DNA of 64,000 nucleotides, taken from positions 248,001 through 312,000 of the forward strand of contig CAJQUW010012709.1 of assembly GCA_907163375.1 (NCBI GenBank), read 5' to 3'. Positions 45,601 through 57,600 of this stretch are shown here, one piece after another (the stretch's first letter is position 1; every line of letters starts with the position of its first letter). A program made the translations under genes and the position numbers. The notes under the pieces were generated by a model. The model was not told the origin of the DNA. It made no database searches and worked only from the letters and a program-made list of their open reading frames with translations. The DNA comes from Prostheceraeus crozeri (taxonomy: Eukaryota > Platyhelminthes > Polycladida > Euryleptidae).

Positions 45601-48600
45601 TCTACTCTTTATGGCGATACATCATTCATCTAGTACATTCTGAGCGGCTAATCTGCCCGTAGATTTCATTCACTTGGAAACATGCAGATATCCACAAAGC
45701 CGGACAATAGCTCCGAATCATGAAATATATATAAGTATGTTTTATTCCACCGAATTTATGGATCGCCTATTACTCGGATTATATATATAGTTTTTGATAT
45801 TCGAATTTCTGAACATTCATCTCCCGAAATCAGTCGGATGACATCTACGTAATGCGTGATGTAAGCGAGTTGATGTCGAAGTTGTGATCATCAAAGGCTG
45901 TATAATCAAACATTGCACAGATTTATAAAAAACGTACAATGGGCATATATGCTGATATTTCGCAGTGCGTATATGAGAATCTCTCATATACGAGAATATG
46001 AGCAGCTCAGAATGAGGGATAAAGAAATGAAAAAAAACTTATGACGCAAATGAAATGCAATGATTTTTGTTGTTGAAATGAGTTTCCATCTTTCTATTTT
46101 TTTATCAATATGGCGGCCAGTTTGCAGTAGGAAAGAATTACTTCGTGACATTGGAAAAAAAATTTCGAATTTAATTTTAGATTTTTATTTTTTGATAGAT
46201 TGTATCAAGTGAGTTTGTCTTTTGCTGCATTAAAAATTGATCTGATGTAATACGGGGATTCCATTAAAGTCGATGATTCGAAATGAGATCAGCACAGGTC
46301 TGTTTGTGATTACACAGGCAGTTAATCAAATAATAGCTTGCTAGTAGGCTACTAATATTAAAAAGTCGGCTTGCCAATTTGAATGTTTCAATGAAAATTA
46401 TGAGTGTCTCAATCAAAGATGTGAGTAGTGTTAGATGTGAAAAATCGCTGTATTGCGACGGAAAATTTCAAGCTATAAACAGGCTCGAAACACGCCATGT
46501 TTTTTGGACCCTTGTTATCAGCATGAAAGCAAGACCGCAAACAGGAAAGCATGAAGTCTTCCGCAATGTTCTCACATATCCTACATCAGGCTCTTGAGCG
46601 AGAGACTGTGCCGTCCGCGTGAATATGCATAGTTTCCCACTGAAAATGTATTTGGTTTTTAATGACCGCTGGCACTTTGAAAGACAACACAGAATAGCTC
46701 ATGATCAAAAGTAATTTTAAGATTCTTGCTGGAGACATCAGATAAGATCTACGGTATCGTGCTTATTTGAGAGAATGTAGGCGTCATGACGCTAATCAAT
46801 AGACAAAAGCTAACTAACCGAGGAATAATTTTGAAGAATTGACCATGCACATTCTCACACTTTCTTAATTGCGTAAATGACCATAAATTGCAGCAATGGA
46901 AGATTGAAAGGAAATGTCATTATCAAGTGAGAAAAAACCTAGTATTGACGATGTTAGAAATATAATGAATGCATTTGCATATCTGCTCATTTTAAAGAAA
47001 ACTTACACAATTTGTGCCAATTAAATTTAACTATCGATGTTATTTAACAACTGTGTTGTCACGGAGCTTAAACAAACAAGACCAGACTTCTCAAATAAAT
47101 GAAAATCGTATCACTTGATTTTGAAACAATAAGAGCACTCGTTTCGAAGTCATATCCGTAGACTGGTACATTGTAGATCACCTGATCCTACCAAGGTAAT
47201 GCGAGGACGAATTACATGTTCACTTATAAATAGTCATAACTTTTCTGTGTTTAGAAATTCACAACAACCTCTTCTGTTCACCGTAGTGAGAGAGATAATG
47301 CTTATACTGTACATTTTCTATTCTAATAACTGACTTTCTGTTTTTAATAATGATGACAGAGATTCACGACATTTCTCATAGCATTCTCTTTTTGAAGTGC
47401 TTGAAACGTACCGGTATAAACTTGTTTCGGGATCGTACATGAAGTTGATAGGATTTGATACTAAGGTCTCTTGAGAGGACGAGCGGTTGACAATGGCGTG
47501 CAGTGGTTGACCTTCCGCTTTAAGAGTTAGATGATGAAAATGCTCCTAAATCTTTATTACTACACTCAATTTCGTCCTATACGATACTTTCAGCAAAGTT
47601 CAGCACTAAAAAGTACTTTCAATGTTTTCTAGATCACTTTGATGTGCTGATTCAAATGACTTTTGTTTAAAATGCGAATTTCGTACATGGAAAGTAGATA
47701 TGAAAGTTGATAAAATATGTCATATATGATTTTCTATTTAAAATTTCTATCAAAGCCATGATAAATTAAGCGATTAATTGTCTGTACAAAATTGCGGTAC
47801 GTTTGTCGGTGCGTTATTTCTGGTCGACTTTTATGTGGCAATTTTGAAATCGATGCATTTTAAATCTCTATTGAGCATTTCCTATGCATCTACTACTAAT
47901 TGTGTAATGGCTTATCATTGTTAGTTAACAGATGCGGAGAATAACCAGTAATAGGCCTAGGATGATAACGGGTTGTATAGCATTTTCAAGAGTGGTGCAC
48001 TTTTCTTTTTTAAAGAAAAGTGACTCTGTTGTCCACAGCGTATAAAACATTGTTGATCGAGATCCAACCTACAACTTGAAAATTCGATCAAGTGTATTTT
48101 GAAATCCTGGAATCACTAGCTGTCATACTTAGCTCTTATCATTAGTTTGAGTCACCAATAGCATTTCATTACATTATGTTTACTGATTTCTTCGATTTCA
48201 TTTTCCAATGTACTTTTACTTTTACTTCTGTATTACTTTCCAATGTAATTTATTTTTCTTTATCTCCAATGGATACCATTGTCATGACCAATGACATAAC
48301 CAGGAACTTCTTTTATTGTAGTTATATAATACAAGACAACGCTTCAGTAATTGCTTGATTTGATGCCAAAAACAGCAATCTAAACCTAACACATGGCTAC
48401 GATTTCATCAACGATTGTGGTTAGCTCTCAGATATTCTGGAATTCACAAGAAAACACAATTACGAAACAATTTGGATTGTGAAGAATTTTCTTCTGCTAT
48501 CTACGCTTACACACATTTAGATTTGGACTAATTTTCGCCTCTCTTTTTCTGATGGTGGACAAATTGTTGCAATATCTATGCACGTCCCCACAAAATTTTG

Positions 48601-49189
48601 TAGAGTAGATTGCAATGTAGAAATGTATAAATTGTGCATGTAATGAACTATGCATATTAAATGAAATAAACACATTAAAAAAGAACGAAAAGTACAATGT
48701 TGGACAAAAAGTTATCGATATTTGTCGAATAACTCTATTTTACGTGAATGAAATTTATGCACTCGAACTTTCACTTTCAGAGAAGCTTCTTGATAAGTCA
48801 TACAAGACACTACTTTTTATCTGTTTTCGTAGTCACTGATTTAAGTTATTCAACAACAATTGATTCGACCAATTCGAAATCACCAAGTGAATGCAAAGAC
48901 AGTGGATGATGTAAAGACTAAACTCGTGTGAAATTTAGAAACTAGAGAGATCTATGACGCCAATGTTATCCTGGAAGATTTCGGTCTAACTGCATTTCGT
49001 GCCGATATCTTTTGATATACACTCTTTAGCGAAATTAATGTTACATACGGGTATATTCACTTCTAAAATTTGATTTACCCCTCTTTTCCTGTCTTATGAT
49101 AGCCTATTATGTTTGTTCCTTGATACGAGAACATGTTGTGAGAACTAATGTGTTTATTGTAAAAATGTTTATAAGTCAATAAGCAATCA
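45601..49189. other. No gene seen
   Basis: AT-rich DNA with short random open frames. A perfect small hairpin CACTTTTCTTT...AAAGAAAAGTG is at 47998-48022. Nothing else that I can support. Confidence 0.4.
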
Positions 49190-50222
49190 GTATCGGCTGA
49201 CAACTCCACGAACTGCGATCACAGCTGAGATGCGATCATTCATATTTTTCATCAATGAGTCAACAAAAGATTATGGCATCAATTGCTATTTTGCTACGAG
49301 CCACTGCTTCAGCTCTTTTGTTGTTTTTATGAGTGGAATGACCACAGAATTAGACAGGTCGTCTCTTCTTCAGTTTGACTAGAAGGGAAGCATTGGAACA
49401 TGTAACGTAAATGAAATGGCACAATCTCCTGACTAAATACCATAGCAATCGAACAATGAGCAGCCAGTTCAACATTAAACACGCCAATTTCTGCAAAGTT
49501 TCAAAGATTGTTATCAACCGGATCACACAGCAAAGACACAGACGACGTCAAGCTCTACAGAGAAGTTTGTGAACGTTTTTCGTGCGCCTGCTAACTTTTT
49601 AAAATGATCGGAAGCCCAACATTATCGAGAAAACTTTTGCGCAATGATCTGAATTCTTCGAATCTGAAGGAATTGTGGCGATCGGAGTAATTTGAAGGAA
49701 TTCAGAGCAATCCGCAAGCGACGCACGACTATTTTTCCTATCTCTGTAAGGTATTAAAATTTTCTTTTTGCCCACTTATTAAGTCCCTGCATGTGCCATT
49801 TGTTTGAATCAGTTTGCACTTCTAGCAAAGTGATACGATTAAACAATCTAATTCTGTGGGAATGACAATTTATTTTCCTACTGAGGAAATCCTAGACATG
49901 CTGTATTGGATTCAAATCAGGGCTACGGGAGGGCCAGCCAGTGAGCGTATTTCAGACAGTTCCTTAAAGACTGTTTCTGCACTCGCTGTGTGAGCTGGTG
50001 CACCAACGTCCCGAAATATGAAATTGCAAACGTCGATATACAGTCCACACTGAAACCTTTGCCTTCAGAAACACAGAAGGTCTCTTGCAAATGACAATCT
50101 GTGAATTCCAGCCTATCTGATTAGATATCGGTTGCTTTGAGATGTAGTGATTCTTTTCCGTCCTGATTGAATACCATTTTTGCATTTCTTAATGCAAAAT
50201 TCCTGGCTGATTAAAATCGATC
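49190..50222 (-). mobile_element. Tc1-like transposase relic with a nested insertion
   Basis: Minus strand: IFRDVGAPAHTASAETVFKE at about 50020-49960, WPSRSPDLNPIQHV at about 49940-49895 (the catalytic Glu has become Gln and the next Trp codon a stop), DFLSRK, then, behind the 516-bp CACAG element, TKELKQWLVAK and SLMKNMNDRISAVIAVRG followed by VVSRY and the stop at about 49190. The two parts join in the normal Tc1 order when the insertion and one copy of its 8-bp duplication are left out. Confidence 0.82.
49343..49858. mobile_element. CACAG-family element, 516-bp copy
   Basis: Ends CACAGAATTAGA and TCTAATTCTGTG; GGAATGAC on both sides (49335-49342, 49859-49866), a perfect 8-bp duplication taken from the Tc1 relic it entered. 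It matches 53797-54317 in inverted direction over its full length, about 85-90% by eye. The stretch KWHNLLTKYHSNRTM can be translated from both copies, which hints at a coding past, but no transposase domain is recognised. Confidence 0.88.
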
Positions 50223-53090
50223 GATACTGCAATGGATCGCTGTCAATTACCGTGGTATGGACATCATAATGATAACTAAATTGTTAATTTTTACCCGTTT
50301 GGCACTAGTTATCCAGGACATGCAATTATTTTAATGTCATTCACCTTAAAATAGGGCATGCAATTTCTTTGAGATCCAGTCTTCTGTTTCAAGGGATCGT
50401 CGCAGATTCCAATGTGATTACGCACTGTTCATGATGCGCTAAGGAATTTCTTGGCATCGCAAGAAAATTCGTGAAAAGAATATGAAGCTCAGTTATCAAT
50501 CATTCTACAGAAATGTGATGTTATTGAAGTTGGTTGCACTCATGGAGATCAGATATCGATGCCATGGAAGTAACATGGATATCTGATAATCCGACCTTCA
50601 TGAGTGCACTCTTAAGTACTCTTCACATGAGTTTGATTTCCTAAGCCATGGATATCTGTATAGTGAGCCATAGATATCCATGCCCAAGCACTGAAGTTCC
50701 GATGCCGAATATTTGAATTTAACTACGCTATCTATGGTCTTTGAAATTGAAAGACTTTGCTTTTGACCTATTTACGTTCGAATCTGAATAAACTCGGGAA
50801 ACAAACAACATATAAAAAACCTGTAGTAAATGGGAATCAGCGTGTTTTGATTTGAAAGTAAAGTTCTTTTATGTTAAAAATCTGTGAGAAATGGAGGCAG
50901 CATGAATTCAGTATTTCATTGTAACATAGAAATCATGAAGCATACATCAGCCAAATGCGAGATTCGACCACGCCAAAGTATTTTTAGTCGTAATATCATC
51001 ATTGAATCTTCAGACACACGGTGCTCAGGTCATTGATGCGTGAATGAACAGCTAATCATATCAAAAGCTTTCAGTCAATGAAGAAGAGGCTGTCGGAGCT
51101 ATTCTCGATAGTCGTGAAGTGGAAAATTGATAAAGCCTTTTGGGTCATTGTTGGACGCTTCTTTTGCAAAAGGGTTCGAGTGGAGTATCCGCAGCATGAC
51201 ATACCTCAGTCCATCAAATTTGTTCAGTCACTGCTTCATCATCAAGCACTGACCCTGTGTAAACACATCAACAGATGCAATGCCAGAGAGCCACTAGGTT
51301 GTTGCATTCAACATGAAATATCACACCAATGAAAGTTTCATCGTTGCCATTATTTCACTATTACGTTAGTTCAACATCAACCTGTCTCATTTAGTCAATG
51401 TGTTGTGAATGCCACGGTCAACTCGATCCCCAGTTCAAACGGAAAAGCGGACCAGCAAACGGTCATCATCAAAGCCTAAGCAGACTCGAAAGAAAGAAGC
51501 GATCAATGGCGTTGAGAAGACAAGTGAGTGAGAGTGTTTGAAAATATTAACACCGATTACTGGTTGCGACTTGATTAGTTAGAAGTTCAGCATGACAGAG
51601 GTTAGAAGTTGAGGGCTTTTATTGATTCATCTCGGAAAGGTGGATTAGGTGAAGCTCTTGGTCAGATTTACGGATCAAGTCATGAATAATTACCCATCAT
51701 TGTGAAAATCCATTAACGGAGTTTCAAAATGATGACATCTCTGAGCCAAACGCACAAATTCAGTTCTAGCATATTGAAAATTACTTTTCAAGTTTTTATG
51801 TATATGAGAAGCATAGGAGCAAATAGCATATTTATTGTTCTAGGCATTCAATTCTTCGTTTGAAAACTGTTGAGTTTTTCGCATACTATTCAAATTTTTG
51901 TTTTCTTAAATTATCATTATTTTGCCTAGTTCATTGTCTGTTTTTGCTCAAGACAATCTGTCAATGTAACACTAGGAATGGATAGATTACATGTATGTTA
52001 TCAGTGTCTGTAGGTGTGACTTATTAAACGGAAGTCGGCCTAATTTATGAAGGAAAAATGACAATTATCATAATGAGACGGTTGATAGACGGTGCATGAT
52101 CATCTTATTATCATGAAAGCCATCCTATGAATCATATAATGATCATCTAGTGTGCCACAGACATTAAAGGATTGTCTCTGAGCATTCTTCAATATGCAAT
52201 TGAAGATAGCTGTGATGATAGTTGCATCGAGAGCAAGACCAAATATTCCTGTCAACATATTTGAAAATATTTTTGACTTTTACTTTCGCGTTATTTTCAG
52301 ATTTTGATAGATCACTTGTTTTTTAAGGCGCTTGCTTGGCTAGCATATCTCGTACAACTAATATTTTGTTATTTTCCAAGTATCTCTGTATTGGATGTAG
52401 ACAATTTGTTATATGCGGACTGCATGTAGAATTGGAAGACTTTTGTTGAATATATTCATTCCAGATTTTTAGGTTTAGACCTCATTCGATTTATGGATAT
52501 TATAATATTCTCCCCTTTATTACAATATCTAACGTATAAGATGTAATGGATTTTCTTTAGAATCCGCCCACATGCAACGTTAATTAAATCTGTTCGCTCT
52601 TAAAGAATCTGCCCACCAATTAATCCGAACCATGAAAGTTTCCCAACGCTTGCAGGCCTCATTCTTTCTTTCCCATTCGCAATGTATTTTGATTGCGACC
52701 TTGGTTTTTATCCTTCTGAGCTTTCATGATGATATGATGACGATGATATTTTGTATGCAATTGATACGTATTCGCATTCAGTTGATGCAACTATGTGATT
52801 ACAATCAAAATGGGAAATACATGGATATAAAATCGACCCCATTCTATAAATGTGCGATGTGACAGATGCAATGGCAATAAGTTCAGCATCCCCTATCTGC
52901 TTGTGAGATCGACAGAGCTTCGTCCTGCACGACCTGATCGAAAGTTAATTGTTGATGCATTGACTATCACTGCTGTTCATATCTTTTCATATCCATTAGT
53001 TTACATGAGAATAAAAGTATCATGAATTCTCTATGCCATCCAGGAGTATCTCTTTACTTGGTTCGGAACATCATTATACAAAAATGTGTT
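50223..53090. other. No gene seen
   Basis: Apart from the hairpin at 50535-50609 nothing is recognised. The 84-codon frame at 51078-51332 has no known domain. Confidence 0.4.
50535..50609. repeat. Short hairpin
   Basis: TGCACTCATGGAGATCAGAT at the left faces ATCTGATAATCCGACCTTCA and TGAGTGCA at the right: an imperfect inverted pair of about 75 bp in all. ATGGATATC words follow it. Possibly a MITE remnant. Confidence 0.55.
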
Positions 53091-53260
53091 CATCCCGCTA
53101 GCTCTCGCGCTGTGGCCTTGTGATGTTCTATCTGCGTCCGGGAGACTGTGGTTCAAATATTGGTCGGGTCAAACCTAAGACTTCAAAATAGGTGCACTCC
53201 CAATTCTTGCTTAACATTTAGCACAAAGAGAATGAGAGTGAGAAAAATAGCAACTCGGTC
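53091..53260 (+). mobile_element. tRNA-derived SINE, decayed
   Basis: GCTGTGGCCTTGTGATG (A-box region, about 53109-53125) and GTGGTTCAAATATTGG (B box GGTTCAAAT, about 53150-53158) lie about 40 bp apart, as in a tRNA, within CCCGCTAGCTC...GGTCGGGTC. Behind it TAAGACTTCAAAATAGGTGC and TTGCTTAACATTTAGCAC resemble the body of SINEs known from marine invertebrates (recollection). Not a functional tRNA: the arms do not pair well. Confidence 0.65.
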
Positions 53261-53566
53261 ACATGAAGGAAGGGATCCGTGACTAATGCGCCTTCGAGCA
53301 TAAACAAGGTTTTTTATTTTACTGGAGGAGATGGAATTTTGAATAGTGTGCTGCAGGCAACGGTTCCGGTACCATGAAATCAATTCAAATTCTTTTCATT
53401 TTTATTCGGACTCTCAGAGAACTCCTTTTTCGCACCAGAGAGGGACACGAGCTCACTCTGTTCCTTCGCAGTCCATCACTGTGTTTTATGCAGATGACAT
53501 TGCACCAACTGAACCTCTACGAATGTGTCATTTCTCCTACTTTTGAAGCAGTTGTGATGATCAATG

Positions 53567-54658
53567 CATTTGAAAATGAAGATAGTCATTCAAGTCATTA
53601 TCCGGACCAATGCCCAATATCAATAAACAACAAAATCAAAACAATGTGATAAGAATGTAATGCACGAGCGCTTTCGTGGTCTCTATTCATGTGCAACGAC
53701 CAAGTGAAATGAAATGCAACAACGGGAAAACTGGGAACACGACTCAAAAAGGTACTAGTGAACTGCCAACCACCACGGTAACAACAGAGTGCAAACCACA
53801 GAATTAGATTGTTTAACTGCATCACTTTGCTAGAAGTGCAAACTGATTCAAACAGATGGCACATGCAGGAACTTAATAAGTGGGCAAAAAGAAAATTTTA
53901 ATACCTTACAGAGATAGGAAAACAGTCGTGCGTCGCTTGCAGATTGCTCTGAATTCCTTCAAAATGCTCCGATCGCGGCGATTGCTTCAGATTCGAAGAA
54001 TTCAGATCATTGCGCAAAAGTTTTCTCGACAATGTTGGGTCCTTCGATCATTTTAAAAAAAGTTAGCCGGCGCATGAAAAAACGTTCACAAACTTCTCTG
54101 TAGAACTTGACATCGACTGTGTCTCTTTGCTGTGTGATCCGGTTGATAACAGTCTCTGAAACTTCGCAGAAATTGGCGTGTTTAATGTTGAACTGGTCAC
54201 TCATTGTTCGATTGCTATGGTATTTAGTCAAGAGATTGTGCCATTTCAATAACGCTACATGATCCAATGTTTTCCTTCTAGTCAAACGGAAGAAGAGATG
54301 ACCTGTCTAATTCTGTGGTGCAAGCGAACTCTTTTTCGACACAAAGACCAGGTTTGCGACCAAGAATGAACAAAGCTTCCAGAATATACAACTGAACATT
54401 TTGACTGGAAGAACACAAAATCGAAAAATATGATGAAAATGTACCGCCCAACATGACAGTTCATTAGTACCTTTTTGAGCTGTCTTCCCAGTTTTCCCGT
54501 TTCTTGCATTTCATTTCACTTGGTCGTTGCACATGAATGGAGGCCATGAAACCCCTCGTGCATTACGTTCTTATTACATTGTTTCGATTTTGGTGTTCAC
54601 TGTTATTGGGTATTGTTTTGGATTGATGAATTGGGCGACTATCTTCATTTTCAAATGT
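53567..54658. repeat. Long inverted repeat, about 200-bp arms
   Basis: Left arm 53567-53765, right arm 54457-54658, about 80% identical by eye. Shared words: CATTTGAAAATGAAGATAGTC at the outer ends, TGCAACGACCAAGTGAAATG in the middle, AAAAAGGTACTA near the inner ends. The loop of about 690 bp holds the 521-bp CACAG element; without it the loop would be about 160 bp. It may be a foldback transposon. Confidence 0.75.
53797..54317. mobile_element. CACAG-family element, 521-bp copy
   Basis: Ends CACAGAATTAGA and TCTAATTCTGTG; flanks GTGCAAAC (53789-53796) and GTGCAAGC (54318-54325), an 8-bp duplication with one change. Inverted relative to the 49343 copy. A 92-codon minus-strand frame (54285-54007) begins with LDHVALLKWHNLLTKYHSNR after its first few residues and has no domain I know; the same frame is interrupted in the other copy. 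Confidence 0.86.
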
Positions 54659-57600
54659 TATTTCTCCAATAGTATGGTGTGGCTGCATAGTATTCGAGAT
54701 CAACGAGTGACTCTAAATATGGAATAGTCTCAGCACATGATCGTATCTCACACTGGATTTACTTACGTTTCGCTCTCTGACTAACATCAAAATTGTCGAT
54801 AATATAAAGATTCTTGAAATCTATGAATTAATGCGTTGTCGTTGGACATTCATTTCAAAATCATTTTAAACCCTTCTTCCCAGAGATGAAATTGCTAACT
54901 GGCTTCTTGGGTATTGTACACGTCTCCTTTTTCTTGCCAGAAATATTTAAGCATTTCTGCATGTTTTCCAAAACTACACTCACCACATAATTTTGTGGTA
55001 AACAGAGTCGCTGTTCTCAGTTTCCAAATTTGCGCTATTTTCCTTCAAATGGCGCATGCTTTGAAAGTCATCCTTTGTATGACCTTGTTCCCAATCACAT
55101 GTCGTGCAATGAACATTCGTATTTCCTATTGCAGTGAGTATTCAGTATAGATTCCATTTCTCCTTCAAGAAGAATGCTTTCATTCTTCTCATATTCATGT
55201 ATTTCTGCTGATGGTCTTTTACATGTCTGCCACCACTTGCTTAAGTCTTTGTGCTGTCGACATTATTCATTGATTATGAAAATCCATGACTGAATTATTT
55301 GGCTTATTCAGAGAGCACATTTGTAGTAATCCCTTACAATCATAAACCTGCTCATCCTGTGGGCCTTAACTTGAATTCTTCCTTCTTCTTCTTAGTAGAT
55401 TGAAGAGCTGAGACAAAGTCTAGATTGAAGAGCTGAGACAAAGTCCTTAATAAATGTATCGATGAAATAGACGCGAGATAAAATGGGCTATCAGTGAAAT
55501 AGACCACTCTCATATATGTATATATCCTGTAAAGCTATTCGACAGCTTGGCCTTCCTTTCCGACTGGATCCAACTTTCTGGAAAGGGAGAAAATTAGTTT
55601 TCCACCTGTGGACCTACTTTTCGGCTAACTAACCGTTCGGACTGTCCTTCTGACAGAAGAGCAGAAACTTAATCCTTCAAAAACACTTTCACAAGCTTCG
55701 AATCAGTCATCATGACATAATTCAAAACCGAATGGAAATTTTGTCTACAACTTATCTGCGTCAACCATAGAAATTGACAACAATAAAACCTCTAGAATGG
55801 AAATTAAGCTTCATGCAATGCACAATAACGGCACATAAATCGCACGCATTTTCACTTAGATGCACCTGCCAACGTCTGCATCATTGGGTTAGAATCAGTC
55901 ACATGAGTAAATCGAAGCTTTTAATTGGTTCTTCATGCCCCAACTTAGTTCCCTCGGATGTGCCGCGACCTTGAGTCAATTTCCATTCTAGCGAACTTCA
56001 GATAAACAGTTCATTTCTATGGCGTCAACACATTGATCTGGCTATACAGACGTCTAGACACCATAGATATTGAAGGCTTGAAAATGACCTGGATAGCGCC
56101 AGAAGATATAAACAATTTTTCAACAATCACCAGAAACACAAAATTATGCAATGAATTTAGGGCATCGTAACTTCTCTGAAAGTACCGGTACACCGATTTC
56201 GACTAGCAGCTCAGAGATTCAGAGACTCTGATATTCAGACTGAGCATCAAGAGAAGCCCTGTCATCTTGTGTTTCATTCATTATCATGCTCACATGTTTT
56301 CACATTGAAATTTTGAGATTTCTAAAAGAGGCGACTTACACATTTTGTGACCTCTGTCTACCGAAAATAATAGCGGATTCTAATACATAATAGCTCATTG
56401 AAAAGCTGATAACATAAGCTCTCGAATGGCGTATGGCTTGTCAATGTAAAATGAGATAGAAAGGCAGGAATATCGATTGAAGTTTGGCATAGTTTAAGTG
56501 GTCCGTTTTTTATGATCAGCTCTATACTTTGATTTGACTCAGTTCTGAACGAACACTTTCTTTCTTGCGAACCGTGAAATTTATTGCTGTGAAATTTAAG
56601 TACTGAATTTTGAAAAGATGCAGGTTTAAGAAAAACGAGATTCCTATTTTATGATATCTTTAACTGCAACATTGAAAGAAGACATAAAATATAATGAGCC
56701 TCAATTAATAATACACAACGAATTGAAAATCAATCTTTTATGGCCTAATTTGCTCGCACGTGGTCACACAATTATTCTGATGAATTATAAGTCCACAGAT
56801 GATTCAATTAATCCGATGCTTTACACTTACCTTAATGAACAGTCATAAATTCCACAATCAGCATGTATCTTCGATGAAATTGCTATTCTCCATTCTGTCA
56901 TTATCGCAATAGACAAAAGAAAGACCGATTTATGTGCTACACAATGCGCTTGACCCAAGTTCATCAATGTATCAAGTGTGCCACTCTCGCAAACAAATTC
57001 CATTTGTCACTTAATAATGCCATTTGCAGGTTATTGCATCAGATGATCGGACTGTCATTTTTGCTTTCATACTACAACATTAACTACTTCATATCTGCAG
57101 GTGGATTTTATATAATCCTGCATTTGATTTACCGATGGGCCGTTCATAGTTGTAGCCGAAATATAATTGGGACACTCACCAGTAGACTCCATAATCAAAC
57201 GTTCGACAGATAGCTGTGAAGAAGGTTGGTCGTTAGGTAATTGATACTTTTTCGAGATATTCAGTTATTTGTCGATGCATAATTTGTGATGGGAATTTCG
57301 TTTAGTTACACTCGTTTAGTTACATTCGTTTAGTTAATGACATTAAGGCACAATAATAAATATACAGTCACATCAAAGTCAGCCAGAAGAGGAGAAGCAG
57401 AGATCAATATAGTCGCGATATGCACACACTTACAACAAAGGAAGAAAAGACAGGTATTCATGAGTACTGGACAGTAGACTGGATGAATGAAATAAAATAA
57501 CGCTGACAAAAGGCAGTAGGTTGTGACTAGAAGGAGCGGAGATAAATGGGAGATAGTTTGAGAATAGTGGAAACCACATCAGAAAGGAAAAATGCAAGAA

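Noticed and set aside
53091-53170. Functional tRNA gene
   Set aside because: B box and A box are present, but acceptor and anticodon stems do not pair properly and a SINE body follows.
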